A stretch of 64,000 bases of DNA from Bacillota bacterium (lineage in GTDB: Bacteria > Bacillota > UBA4882 > UBA10575). The notes below the pieces were generated by a model, which was not told the origin of the DNA, made no database searches, and worked only from the letters and a program-made list of their open reading frames with translations. Made by a program: the position numbers and the translations under genes. This document shows positions 43,691-53,177 of the stretch, one piece after another (position 1 is the stretch's first letter; each line of letters begins with the position of its first letter). The stretch lies in contig DUNX01000074.1 of the NCBI GenBank assembly GCA_012839115.1, positions 1 through 64,000 on the forward strand, read 5' to 3'.

Positions 43691-44269
43691 ATGTTAGCAG
43701 CGGCAAAGAATGGAGAGACGTATCGTACGCACCCGTATGCATCGTCGTACACGCACGCACGTGCACATGTGGGTACACACGCAGAATACGCACGCGTTCA
43801 GGGGGCGAACTTGGCTCCGCACAGGGTGAAAAAGATCCGGAAAGTCTACAGGATGAGAATAAACAAAAAGAAACTGCTGACCCGGGTTCGCTTCATCGCG
43901 ATCTTACTCCTTTTGATGGCTGCTAATATTTTGGTCCAGGCTATGCTCGCCCAGACCCAGCACCGGTTGGCGATGGTCCGTGGTGAAATTAGGGAGCTGG
44001 AGAAAGAGATCGGCCGGCTCCAGTATGACCTGGCGTATCTAGGTTCCAGTGAACGGGTTGAAGTTGTGGCCGTTAATGCTCTGGGGATGAAACCCGCAGA
44101 AAACGACGGCCGGCAGGTGCTGGCATATTCGCCGGCACTTCCGGAAACGCCGGAGATCACCCTGTTCATGCAGGCTCCCCGTTCCTTGGGGGCGGAGAGG
44201 GGAGTGCTGCAAAGGGTGGCGGACTGGTTTTCCGGGGCCGGGCGGGTTATGGCTGTCCCGGGCTATTAA
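43691..44269 (+). CDS. ftsL: FtsL-like septum protein with tract-coded N-terminus
   Basis: The 192-aa protein sits between rsmH and the PBP gene, the usual ftsL position. A single membrane segment is at 68-87, then a coiled coil (GEIRELEKEIGRLQYDLAYL) and the small C-terminal motif seen in FtsL/DivIC proteins. Residues 11-37 (YRTHPYASSYTHARAHVGTH and on) are encoded by an alternating purine-pyrimidine region, so the cytosolic N-terminus has been lengthened in frame. GAGGAGG precedes ATG 43691. FtsL joins DivIB/DivIC and the PBP at the septum. Confidence 0.85.
   Translation: MLAAAKNGETYRTHPYASSYTHARAHVGTHAEYARVQGANLAPHRVKKIRKVYRMRINKKKLLTRVRFIAILLLLMAANILVQAMLAQTQHRLAMVRGEIRELEKEIGRLQYDLAYLGSSERVEVVAVNALGMKPAENDGRQVLAYSPALPETPEITLFMQAPRSLGAERGVLQRVADWFSGAGRVMAVPGY
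43747..43771. repeat. 25-bp alternating tract inside ftsL
   Basis: The tract alternates perfectly (GTACACGCACGCACGTGCAC and on) and lies in codons 19-27. Looser alternating sequence surrounds it from 43722 to 43801. Confidence 0.85.
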
Positions 44270-44292
44270 AGGGTTTTGGGGGTTATACTGGG

Positions 44293-46416
44293 GTGAATTT
44301 GAAAGGGGTTCTGATTCTAAAGCGAAGAATCACCATCCTTTTTTTGTTGGTCTTTGCTGGTGTCACCGTGTTGACCGGGCGTCTTTTTTTCATCCAGGTC
44401 ATACGGGCCGGTTATTACCAGCAAATAGCTGAAGACCAGCGTTTACGGGATATTCCCTTACAACCCAAACGGGGGGTTATTTTCGACCGTAATCACCGGC
44501 CTATGGCCATGAGTTTTGATGCCGACTGTATCTACGCAATCCCGGCACAGGTCAAAGAATCGAGAGAAACGGCAAAGATTGTCGCCGGGATTTTGAATAT
44601 GCCCGAGAAAAAGGTTTATAATCTCCTCACACGGAATCTCTCCTTTGTCTGGCTACAGATGAAAGCCACCCCGGAAGAAGCGGAGTTGATCCGCCAAGCC
44701 CGCCTGCCGGGGATCAAGGTGATCCCAAAAGCGCAACGGTTTTATCCCCAGGGGAAACTGGCCGCCCAGGTTTTGGGGTTTGTTGGCATTGACAATCAGG
44801 GCCTGGAAGGACTGGAAAGGTTTTACGATACACACCTGCGGGGCATTCCCGGAAGCCAACAGGCGGAATTTGACTCCCGGGGGCAGAGTATTCCTTTGGG
44901 AGAACGGCGCTACATCCCGCCCCAGGACGGGGCCAGCATCGTTCTGACAATCGACGATCGCATTCAACACATTGCCGAACGGGAATTGGAAAAAGCCGTT
45001 TTGGAGCAGGGGGCGAAACGCGGGACGATTATTGTTATGGACCCCATGAACGGGGAGATTCTGGCCATGGCTTCGTTCCCCGGGTTTGATCCCAACAACT
45101 ATCAGGAGTACCCGGCCGCCCTCTGGCGGAACTGGCCGGTAACCGACCAGTATGAGCCGGGATCTACCTTTAAGATCCTTACCGCCGCCGCTGCTTTGGA
45201 AGAGGGGATTGTCCGGCGGAACTCGGAGTTCTTTGATCCCGGTTATATAATGGTTGATAAAACCCGCTTGAGCTGCTGGCGGGCTGGCGGCCACGGCCGG
45301 CAGACTTTCCTTGAAGCCACAGAAAATTCTTGCAATCCCGTCTTCGCCACTTTAGCTTTACGCCTGGGGAAAGAGAAATTCTTCTCCTACCTGGAGGCTT
45401 TTGGCTTCGGCGCCCGCAGCGGCATCGATTTTCCCGGTGAAGGTCGGGGGATCGTCCCCCCGTTGGCACGGGTGAAAAATGTCGAATTGGCAACGTTCGG
45501 TTTTGGCCAGGGAATCTCCGTTACTCCTCTCCAATTGATCCAGGCCTTGTCGGTAATTGCCAACGGTGGTTATTTCCTCCAACCCCGGCTGGTCCGGGAA
45601 GTCCGTTCCCCCGAAGGAAAAGTGGTGGAAAAATACGAAAAGAAGGTAATCCGCAGGGTGCTCTCGCAAGAAACCGCCAAAGAAACCGCTTTGCTCCTGG
45701 AATCCGTGGTTAAGCATGGGTCGGGGAACCGGGCGCAGATCCCCGGTTACCGGGTGGCGGGGAAAACCGGTACCGCCCAAAAACCGGTGGGCGGCGCCTA
45801 CGGGGCAGAACGCGTGGCTTCGTTTTTGGGTTTCAGCCCGGTGGAGAACCCCCGGGTGGCGGCTGTGGTTATCTTTGATGAACCGCAGGGACCGGTTAAG
45901 TACGGGGGGGTGATTGCCGCTCCGGTATTTGCCGCCGTAGTCCGTGATACCCTTTACTATCTGGGCGTACCCCCGGAAGTCCCCCAAAAGCAAACAAGCC
46001 CGGAAGGAGCCCCGCGGGAGGAGACCGTGCTCAGGTCTGTCCCCAATCTACTCCGCCTTACGCGGGGGGAAGCCAGAAGGATCCTTACCCGCACCAATCT
46101 TTCTTGGCGGGAATTGGGAGAAGGAGATTACGTAATGGAGCAGAATCCTAAAGCAGGGGCGATGGTGCCGCCAGGAACAACGATTCTCCTTTATTACAAT
46201 GAAAAGGCAAAGTACAATGTGAAGAATGAGCCATTGGTTCTGGTACCCGATCTGACCGGGCTCTCGGTGGAAAAGGCCGGCAAGGTCTTAAAGGAGATGG
46301 GCTTAAAAATGGTTCCCCACGGCGCCGGTCTGGCGGTAAAGCAGGTTCCGGCGGCCGGAACCCGCTTAAGTTTGGGTATGACAGTTAACGTTTATTTCCT
46401 GGAAGTTGGAATGTAG
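44293..46416 (+). CDS. Class B penicillin-binding protein with two PASTA domains (FtsI/SpoVD)
   Basis: GTG 44293; 707 aa. A membrane anchor at about 12-30, PBP dimerisation domain (RGVIFDRNHRPMAMS), then the transpeptidase with Ser291-x-x-Lys294 (GSTFK), Ser-Cys-Asn (ENSCNPVF) and Lys491-Thr-Gly. Two PASTA domains span about 575-640 and 645-705. It cross-links septal or spore cortex peptidoglycan; PASTA domains and dcw position fit either PbpB or SpoVD of Firmicutes. Confidence 0.93.
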   Translation: MNLKGVLILKRRITILFLLVFAGVTVLTGRLFFIQVIRAGYYQQIAEDQRLRDIPLQPKRGVIFDRNHRPMAMSFDADCIYAIPAQVKESRETAKIVAGILNMPEKKVYNLLTRNLSFVWLQMKATPEEAELIRQARLPGIKVIPKAQRFYPQGKLAAQVLGFVGIDNQGLEGLERFYDTHLRGIPGSQQAEFDSRGQSIPLGERRYIPPQDGASIVLTIDDRIQHIAERELEKAVLEQGAKRGTIIVMDPMNGEILAMASFPGFDPNNYQEYPAALWRNWPVTDQYEPGSTFKILTAAAALEEGIVRRNSEFFDPGYIMVDKTRLSCWRAGGHGRQTFLEATENSCNPVFATLALRLGKEKFFSYLEAFGFGARSGIDFPGEGRGIVPPLARVKNVELATFGFGQGISVTPLQLIQALSVIANGGYFLQPRLVREVRSPEGKVVEKYEKKVIRRVLSQETAKETALLLESVVKHGSGNRAQIPGYRVAGKTGTAQKPVGGAYGAERVASFLGFSPVENPRVAAVVIFDEPQGPVKYGGVIAAPVFAAVVRDTLYYLGVPPEVPQKQTSPEGAPREETVLRSVPNLLRLTRGEARRILTRTNLSWRELGEGDYVMEQNPKAGAMVPPGTTILLYYNEKAKYNVKNEPLVLVPDLTGLSVEKAGKVLKEMGLKMVPHGAGLAVKQVPAAGTRLSLGMTVNVYFLEVGM

Positions 46417-46550
46417 TAGGCCCTGTGCAGGAGAAATAGCGGAGGAGCCTTCCATGCTTTTCCCGTAGCGGTTTTCGTCTCTGTACGGAAACCCACTCAT
46501 AAAATGCTAAATTGTGGTAAAGATATATACGGAAATCGGGTGTGGTCGGT

Positions 46551-48059
46551 ATGAAGCTAAAAGTTTTACTGGAGCAACTGCCGGTTGTGGAGTTCCGGGG
46601 CGACGCGGAGGTTGAGATCACCTCGGTAGAATATGACTCACGGCAGGTCTCCCCGGGTGCGCTCTTTATCGCCCTGCGCGGGAGCAGGGCCGATGGCCAT
46701 GACTATTTACGGGAGGCGGTGGCCCGTGGCGCCGTCGCCGTTCTGGCCGAAGAGCCCAGAGGGGTGGAAAAGACGGCCAACCTTATTTTGGTGGAAGACA
46801 CCCGGAAGCTCCTGCCTGCCATCGGCCGGATTTTTTATGATGATCCCGCCGCCCGTTTGCAGTTGTTGGGGGTGGTAGGTACCAACGGGAAGACTACCTC
46901 CACTTTTTTTCTCCGTTCGATCCTGGAAGCGGCTGACCGGCCAACGGGGTTGGTCGGAACCATCCATCATCTTTTTGGCGGGAAGGCCGAAACCTCCGGT
47001 AATACCACCCCCGGCCCCCTGGACCTGCAGCGCCTTTTTGCCGGGATGCACAAAGCGGGAATAGAAAGTGTGGTAATGGAGGTTTCCTCCCACGCCCTGG
47101 CCTTGGGGCGAGTGGCAGGGCTGACCTTTGCCGGAGGGATTTTTACCAACATCACCCCGGATCACCTGGATTTTCACAGGAGTTTTGACGAGTATTTACA
47201 GGTAAAGACCGGCTTTTTTACGCATCTCCCTCCGGAAGCCCCGGCGGTGATTAATATTGATGACCCCCACGGCCGGTATATTTTGGACCGGACAAGCGGA
47301 CGGAAGTTCACCTACGGCCTTTCGCCGGCGGCCTTAATCCGCGCGGAAGAAATAGAGATGACTATGAAGGGCAGTGCTTTTTCGGCTACTACGCCCTGGG
47401 GGAAAAGGCGCATAAACTTGAAGTTACCCGGGAGGTTCAATATTTATAATGCCCTGGGCGCTTTAGGCCTGGCCCTGGCTTTAGGCGTGGACTTGGAAAC
47501 AGCCGGCCAGGGGCTGGAAAAGTTGACCGGGGTTCCCGGGCGTTTTCAATTAATCCCGGGGGCGGACGATTTCTCGGTAGTGGTGGATTATGCCCACACC
47601 CCCGACGGCCTTGAGAACCTTTTGCGGACGGCGCGGGCTCTGACGAATAACAGGTTATTGGTGGTTTTTGGTTGCGGCGGCGACCGTGACCGGGGTAAAC
47701 GTCCGGAAATGGGCAGGATTGCCGCGCGCCTTTCTGATCTGGCCATTATTACCAGTGATAACCCGCGTTCGGAAGACCCAGTGGAGATTGCCAGGGAAAT
47801 CGAGGGCGGTTTCCGGGCGGAGGCGCGGGCGTTAGGACGCGATTCGGTCCAAAGCTGCAGGGTGATTATTGACCGGCAGGAAGCGATCCGGGAGGCGGTT
47901 TTTACCGCCCGCCCCGGAGATATGCTGGTCATAGCAGGAAAAGGCCATGAAAACCGCCAGATCTTTCATGACCGGACGGCGCCTTTTGATGACCGGGAAG
48001 TGGCAGCCGCCGCACTACGCGCACGGGCGCAGGGGTTAAAGGAGAGAGTAGATGGCTGA
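46551..48059 (+). CDS. murE: UDP-MurNAc-tripeptide synthetase MurE
   Basis: ATG 46551, 502 aa. P-loop VGTNGKTTSTFF, the carbamylated-lysine region, DYAHTPDGLENLL and FGCGGDRDRGKRP. The substrate motif is DNPRSEDP; DNPR is typical of meso-diaminopimelate enzymes. So the wall probably contains mDAP. It overlaps murF by 8 bp. Confidence 0.97.
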   Translation: MKLKVLLEQLPVVEFRGDAEVEITSVEYDSRQVSPGALFIALRGSRADGHDYLREAVARGAVAVLAEEPRGVEKTANLILVEDTRKLLPAIGRIFYDDPAARLQLLGVVGTNGKTTSTFFLRSILEAADRPTGLVGTIHHLFGGKAETSGNTTPGPLDLQRLFAGMHKAGIESVVMEVSSHALALGRVAGLTFAGGIFTNITPDHLDFHRSFDEYLQVKTGFFTHLPPEAPAVINIDDPHGRYILDRTSGRKFTYGLSPAALIRAEEIEMTMKGSAFSATTPWGKRRINLKLPGRFNIYNALGALGLALALGVDLETAGQGLEKLTGVPGRFQLIPGADDFSVVVDYAHTPDGLENLLRTARALTNNRLLVVFGCGGDRDRGKRPEMGRIAARLSDLAIITSDNPRSEDPVEIAREIEGGFRAEARALGRDSVQSCRVIIDRQEAIREAVFTARPGDMLVIAGKGHENRQIFHDRTAPFDDREVAAAALRARAQGLKERVDG

Positions 48060-49467
48060 GTTTACCGTCGATGAGATCCTCGAAGCAACCGGAGGAAAGC
48101 TTTTGGCCGGCAAACCCGGCGCCCGCGCTTCCGGCGTGGGGACGGACAGCCGGAACATCCAGCCGGGAGAAGTCTTTTTTGCTCTCCGGGGTGAAAAATA
48201 TGACGGGCATGATTTTACGGCCCAGGCAGCGGCCGGCGGCGCCGGCGTCCTGGTGGTGGAGGAAAAACCGGAGATTGCTTTCCCGCCCGGGGTAGCAGTG
48301 GTCCAGGTGGCGGATACCCTGGAGGCGCTGGGGAAGCTCGCCGCCTGGCACCGGCAGCGGTTTTCCATACCAGTAATCGGGGTCACGGGCAGCAACGGGA
48401 AAACCACCACCAAAGAGCTTCTCGCCGCTCTTTTGGCCCAGAGGTACCGGGTGGTAAAAAATGCCATGAACTATAATAATGAGATCGGATTGCCTTTGAC
48501 TTTATTGACGGTGGACAGTGATACGGAAGTTATCATCCTGGAAATGGGGATGCGCGGGGAAGGGCAGATTGCTTACTTAGCCAGGATCGCCCGCCCGACA
48601 GCGGGTGTGATCACCAATGTCGGCCACAGCCATCTTGAACTTCTGGGTTCCCAGGAAGCCATCGCCCGGGCGAAGGGGGAACTCATTGCCGCCCTGCCCC
48701 GGAAGGGGCTGGCGGTTTTGAACGGGGACGACCCGCGGGTGCACACGATGAACCGGCTTTTTCCCGGCGTCTCTCTCTTCTATGGCCTCGAAGCGGACGG
48801 GCTGGATCTCCGGGGAACCGCCCGTCCTGTTACCGGCGGGCAGGAAGTGACGGTTACCGGAAGGTGGGGGGATTTCACCTTCTTCCTTCCTCTCCCCGGC
48901 CGGCACAATACAGCCAATGCCCTGGCCGCAACCACGGTTGCGCTTTCTTTTGGCCTGACCTCCCGGGAGATCGCCACGGGTATGCAGAACCTGCCGCCCC
49001 TGGAAAAAAGGTTGCGGGTTATGGAGAAGTGTGGTTTGACAATTATTGATGACACGTATAACGCCAGCCCCCAGTCGGTTCAAAATGCCCTGGAAGTGCT
49101 GGACGGTATGGAAGGCAAGCGGAAGATTGCCATTCTCGGCGATATGCTGGAGTTGGGGGAGTTCAGCGCCGGCGCCCACCGGAAAATCGGAGAAATCCTT
49201 GGCGATTATGGCTGCTCGGCTCTTTTTGCCTATGGGCCCAAGTCGGCTGAGACCGCAGCCGCGGCTGCGGCTGCCGGGGTTTTTAGCCGCCATTATCCAG
49301 AACAGGAAGCCCTGATCCGGGATTTGCAGGCTTATGTGGCCAAGGGCGATATTCTCCTGGTAAAGGGTTCCCGGGGAATGAAGATGGAGAAAGTAATCAA
49401 GGAATTGCTCGAACAATTGGTGTGCGCGCGCGCGCGGGAAAGCTTCAGGGAGGAAGAGAAGAGATGA
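48052..49467 (+). CDS. murF: UDP-MurNAc-tripeptide-D-Ala-D-Ala ligase MurF
   Basis: 471 aa with P-loop TGSNGKTTTKELLAALL, AMNYNNEIGLPLTLL, and IDDTYNASPQSVQNAL. The last 16 or so residues (VCARARESFREEEKR) are coded by an alternating GC tract and overlap the mraY ribosome site, so the C-terminus has been extended. The gene ends in an ATGA overlap with mraY. Confidence 0.97.
   Translation: MAEFTVDEILEATGGKLLAGKPGARASGVGTDSRNIQPGEVFFALRGEKYDGHDFTAQAAAGGAGVLVVEEKPEIAFPPGVAVVQVADTLEALGKLAAWHRQRFSIPVIGVTGSNGKTTTKELLAALLAQRYRVVKNAMNYNNEIGLPLTLLTVDSDTEVIILEMGMRGEGQIAYLARIARPTAGVITNVGHSHLELLGSQEAIARAKGELIAALPRKGLAVLNGDDPRVHTMNRLFPGVSLFYGLEADGLDLRGTARPVTGGQEVTVTGRWGDFTFFLPLPGRHNTANALAATTVALSFGLTSREIATGMQNLPPLEKRLRVMEKCGLTIIDDTYNASPQSVQNALEVLDGMEGKRKIAILGDMLELGEFSAGAHRKIGEILGDYGCSALFAYGPKSAETAAAAAAAGVFSRHYPEQEALIRDLQAYVAKGDILLVKGSRGMKMEKVIKELLEQLVCARARESFREEEKR
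49420..49436. repeat. 17-bp alternating GC tract at the murF 3' end
   Basis: GTGTGCGCGCGCGCGCG codes VCARA and sits about 30 bp before the murF stop. Confidence 0.85.
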
Positions 49468-50441
49468 AACTGCCATGGATGAATTTTTTTGCCGCGGGGT
49501 TAACCTCTTTTGCCCTTGTGGTTCTCGCCGGACCTCCTGTCATCAGGTTCCTGAAAAGAATTAAAGCCGGGCAGAATGTGCGGACGGATGCTCCCCGCAC
49601 CCATTATGTCAAATCCGGGACGCCAACGATGGGCGGAGTTTTGATCCTCAGCGGGCTTTTGGCCGGGATCATCGCAGGCACAGGCCGGTCCTGGGACCCG
49701 GCGCTCCGGTGGGCTCTTTTTATTACTTTCGGCTATGGTCTGATTGGTTTTCTTGACGATCTTTTAATCATCATCCGCCGGCGCCCCCTGGGGCTTAAAG
49801 CCAGGCACAAACTGTTTTTCCAGGTATTTTTCGCCGCCCTCTTGAGTATCTATGTCATCAGGTCCGGGGTGATGGAGAGTCTACAGTTCCCCTTCTTTTC
49901 CTGGCGGCTTTCTCTTCTCCATCCCCTGGCGGCTTCGTTCTTTATCATCTTTGTCGTGGTGGGCGCCTCCAATGCGGTCAACTTCACCGACGGACTGGAC
50001 GGATTGGCGGCCGGAAGCTGTGTCACCGCCGGCCTGGTCATGGGTGTTTTAGCCGTTCTCCAGGGTGAGACGGGGCTGGGGATTTTTGCCGTTGCCCTGG
50101 CCGGCGCTTGTGCGGGCTTTATCTGGTTCAACTGCCCACCGGCCCAGGTTTTTATGGGTGATACCGGTTCCCTGGCTTTGGGCGCGGCTTTGGGAGCGGT
50201 GGGGGTCCTTTCCGGAACCGCCCTCTTTCTCCCGGTGGCCGGCGGGATCTTTGTTGCCGAAGTCCTTTCCGTTATTATTCAGGTGCTTTCTTTCCGGTTG
50301 ACCGGGAAAAGGGTCTTCCGGATGAGCCCATTGCATCACCATTACGAATTGGGGGGAATGGTCGAAAGCAAAGTGGTGATCAGATTCTGGCTTGTCGGGA
50401 TCCTTTTGGCCTTGCTGGCGCTGGCGGGTTACAAACCATAA
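49464..50441 (+). CDS. mraY: Phospho-MurNAc-pentapeptide transferase MraY
   Basis: ATG 49464 behind GGGAGGAAGAGAAG, 325 aa. Ten hydrophobic segments; active-site sequences FLDDLLIIIRRR, NAVNFTDGLDGLAAG, FMGDTGSLALG and the MSPLHHHYEL loop. It makes lipid I. It is followed 18 bp later by ftsW rather than murD. Confidence 0.97.
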   Translation: MKLPWMNFFAAGLTSFALVVLAGPPVIRFLKRIKAGQNVRTDAPRTHYVKSGTPTMGGVLILSGLLAGIIAGTGRSWDPALRWALFITFGYGLIGFLDDLLIIIRRRPLGLKARHKLFFQVFFAALLSIYVIRSGVMESLQFPFFSWRLSLLHPLAASFFIIFVVVGASNAVNFTDGLDGLAAGSCVTAGLVMGVLAVLQGETGLGIFAVALAGACAGFIWFNCPPAQVFMGDTGSLALGAALGAVGVLSGTALFLPVAGGIFVAEVLSVIIQVLSFRLTGKRVFRMSPLHHHYELGGMVESKVVIRFWLVGILLALLALAGYKP

Positions 50442-50459
50442 GCATCCGGGGGTGAGGTT

Positions 50460-51560
50460 GTGAAAAAACAGGGACCGGATCTTCTGCTCTTGTTAACCAC
50501 CATTTTTTTGCTGGTTATTGGCGTAATTCTGGTTACCAGTGCCAGTGCCCCCAGGGCTTTAAGCCAGACCGGCGGGAAAGACCCGTTTTTTTATGGGAAA
50601 AGGCAGGCTGTCTACGCCTTGCTTGGGTTTCTCCTGCTCTTGGCCACACTGCGGGTGGATTATCGCCGGCTGCGCAGGTTCACCGGGCTTTTTGCCTTTT
50701 TGGCGCCCCTTTTTTTACTGGTTGTCCTTTTCGTCGGTGAAGAGATTCAAGGAGCACGGCGGTGGGTTAATTTAGGCCTTTTTACCTTTCAGCCTTCGGA
50801 GTTCGCCAAATTGTCTTTAGTCTTTGTTCTCGCCCATTACCTTGCGGAGTTGGGTTCCGGAATAAGAAACCTTGTTACCGGGATCTTACTGCCACTGGTT
50901 TATACAGGCATCATTGGCCTGTTGATTATCTTGGAACCGGATCTTGGCACCATGGTAGTGGTCTTCGGGATCTTCTTTATTATGCTCTTTGCGGCCGGCG
51001 CCCGTCTTTTCCATCTTTTCCTGGTTGGGCTTTTTGGGGCCGGAGCCGGTGTTGGGCTAATTCTCAAAGAGCCCTATCGCCTGCGGCGGTTATTCTCCTT
51101 TCTTGACCCGGCGAGTGACCCGACAGGGGACGGGTGGCAGATTAACCAGGGTTTGATGGCCCTTGGTTCCGGCGGGCTTTTCGGTGTCGGGCTGGGACGG
51201 AGCAGGCAAAAATTCTTTTATCTCCCGGAATCCCATGCGGATTATATCTTTGCCATCATCGGCGAAGAGTTGGGGCTCATTGGGACCATATTTCTCTTGT
51301 TCCTGTTTTTTATAGTCGCCTGGCGGGGTTATAAAATCGCCCTGACGGCGCCGGATCGTTACGGCAGCCTGTTGGCGGTAGGGATAACTTCATGCATTGT
51401 TATTCAGGCTTTGATCAATATCGCCGTAGTGACCGCCACCATTCCTACGACCGGAATCACGCTTCCCTTGATTAGTGCCGGCGGTTCCTCATTATGGATT
51501 ACCCTCATCTCCATCGGCATTTTATTGAATATTTCGAAAGAAACAGGTGGAAGCGGTTAA
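50460..51560 (+). CDS. ftsW: SEDS-family peptidoglycan glycosyltransferase FtsW/SpoVE
   Basis: GTG 50460; 366 aa with ten membrane segments and SEDS signatures GARRWVNLGLFTFQPSEFAK and ILLEPDLGT-like IILEPDLGTM, then LPLISAGGSSL. Works with the class B PBP at the septum (FtsW) or in cortex synthesis (SpoVE). Confidence 0.94.
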   Translation: MKKQGPDLLLLLTTIFLLVIGVILVTSASAPRALSQTGGKDPFFYGKRQAVYALLGFLLLLATLRVDYRRLRRFTGLFAFLAPLFLLVVLFVGEEIQGARRWVNLGLFTFQPSEFAKLSLVFVLAHYLAELGSGIRNLVTGILLPLVYTGIIGLLIILEPDLGTMVVVFGIFFIMLFAAGARLFHLFLVGLFGAGAGVGLILKEPYRLRRLFSFLDPASDPTGDGWQINQGLMALGSGGLFGVGLGRSRQKFFYLPESHADYIFAIIGEELGLIGTIFLLFLFFIVAWRGYKIALTAPDRYGSLLAVGITSCIVIQALINIAVVTATIPTTGITLPLISAGGSSLWITLISIGILLNISKETGGSG

Positions 51561-51707
51561 GAGCGCGCGCTCTCTCATCCGGGCGAGGACAAGCCTGTTG
51601 GCATATGCGTCCGGTGTCACTAAAAAACGGATTATGCATAGAATATCTACTGTCTCACGCGGCAACGAAAAAACCAATTGTTGCGGCGGCCTTGGAGGTG
51701 AAAACAG

Positions 51708-52970
51708 GTGGAACGCTTGCAGATTAAGGGCGGTTACCCTTTGCGGGGTGAGGTCCCGGTCAGCGGAGCAAAAAACGCGGTTTTAAAATTAATGGCCGCT
51801 TCGCTCCTGGCTGAAAATGAATGCATCATCAGAAATGTTCCCCTGATCAAAGACGTATTAACCATGATCGAGGTTTTGCGCAGCCTGGGGGCGGAAGTTA
51901 CCTGGGCTGATCACGCGGTTTTACGGATAATTCCCCGGAAAGATTTGGACTTTTCCGCCCCGGATGAACTTGTGCGGGAGATGAGAGCTTCTGTACAAGT
52001 CATGGGCCCTTTACTCTCCCGGGTGCGGAAGGTCAAGCTATTCCAGCCCGGCGGGTGCGTAATTGGGCAACGCCCAATTGACCTCCATTTAAAGGGATTT
52101 CAGAGTCTGGGTGCGGAAGTGGTGGAGGAACATGGTTATATTTATGTTCAAGCCGACGAACTCCACGGGGCCGATATCCATCTGGACTTTCCCAGTGTGG
52201 GGGCGACGGAGAATATCATGGCCGCCGCCATTTTGGCCGACGGCGTTACGGTGATCCGTAATGCCGCGAAAGAACCGGAGATTATTGAGGAACAGAACTT
52301 TTATAACCGTTTGGGTGCGCATATCCGGGGGGCCGGGACGGATATGATCCGGATCGAAGGGGTTAAAGCCCTGCGTTCCATCCCCATAGATTACACGGTG
52401 ATTCCCGACCGCATTGAAGCCGGCACCTTTATGCTGGCGGCGGCGATTTCCAGAGGCGAGGTCCGCCTGAAAGAGATTATCCCGGAACACTTGGAATCAT
52501 TGACAGCTAAATTAAAAGAGGCCGGTGTGGAGGTACAGGTAAAAGAGGAGAGCATAGAAGTTAAGGCCGGTAAACGCTTGCGGGCGGTGGATGTTACTGT
52601 CCTCCCTTACCCTGGTTTTCCTACGGACTTGCAACCGCAGATGACCGCCGCCCTTTCCTTGGCTGAAGGGACCAGTCTGTTGACGGAGAATGTTTTTAGC
52701 GGCCGTTTCCGTTATGTCGATGAGTTGGTGCGGATGGGCGCCAATATCAGAGTGGAGGGGAGGAGCGCCGTAGTAAAAGGAGTGCCCTGTTTTACCGGGG
52801 CCGCTGTGGTCGCCCCGGATCTCCGGGCTGCGGCGGCAATGGTTTTGGCGGGTTTGGCCGCCAAAGGCGGGACCATTGTCGAAGGGGTGGATTTATTGGA
52901 CCGTGGCTACGAAAAATTTGAAGAAAAGTTGAGCTCCCTTGGGGCGCGGATCGCGCGCACGCGCGCGTAA
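51708..52970 (+). CDS. murA: UDP-GlcNAc 1-carboxyvinyltransferase MurA
   Basis: GTG 51708 behind GGAGGTG, 420 aa. Lys22 lies in VSGAKNAVLKLM and the PEP/fosfomycin Cys117 is in QPGGCVIGQRP. It starts UDP-MurNAc synthesis. The C-terminus LGARIARTRA is coded by an alternating tract. Genes normally found here (murG, murB, murC) are absent. Confidence 0.97.
   Translation: MERLQIKGGYPLRGEVPVSGAKNAVLKLMAASLLAENECIIRNVPLIKDVLTMIEVLRSLGAEVTWADHAVLRIIPRKDLDFSAPDELVREMRASVQVMGPLLSRVRKVKLFQPGGCVIGQRPIDLHLKGFQSLGAEVVEEHGYIYVQADELHGADIHLDFPSVGATENIMAAAILADGVTVIRNAAKEPEIIEEQNFYNRLGAHIRGAGTDMIRIEGVKALRSIPIDYTVIPDRIEAGTFMLAAAISRGEVRLKEIIPEHLESLTAKLKEAGVEVQVKEESIEVKAGKRLRAVDVTVLPYPGFPTDLQPQMTAALSLAEGTSLLTENVFSGRFRYVDELVRMGANIRVEGRSAVVKGVPCFTGAAVVAPDLRAAAAMVLAGLAAKGGTIVEGVDLLDRGYEKFEEKLSSLGARIARTRA
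52952..52969. repeat. 18-bp alternating GC tract spanning the murA end
   Basis: CGCGCGCACGCGCGCGTA alternates perfectly and ends inside the murA stop codon. The following gap to 53177 shows no gene I can support. Confidence 0.85.
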
Positions 52971-53143
52971 GCGTTTAAAAACTGAACAACTATATAACAA
53001 TAGGGGAATCAGGTGGTCGTCATTATGTTTTCTTCTTGAAGGGGACAAGTTGCCGGCTGTGCGTCCGCGCGGCGCCCGTTCCGGGTGGGATAAGTTTAAG
53101 GAATATTTTCCGGACGGGATCGTAACATTTATATAGAAGGTGG

Positions 53144-53160
53144 GTATACGCGCGCGCGCG
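53144..53160. repeat. 17-bp alternating tract before the SPOR gene
   Basis: GTATACGCGCGCGCGCG followed by AACAG, just upstream of the GGAGGG site of the next gene. Confidence 0.85.
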
Positions 53161-53177
53161 AACAGTAAGGAGGGAGC

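Noticed and set aside
51561-51707. A remnant of murG between ftsW and murA
   Set aside because: No frame in this 147-bp spacer shows MurG motifs.
52939-53136. A 65-codon gene after murA
   Set aside because: It overlaps the murA end in another frame, starts in the GC tract and has no ribosome site or family resemblance.
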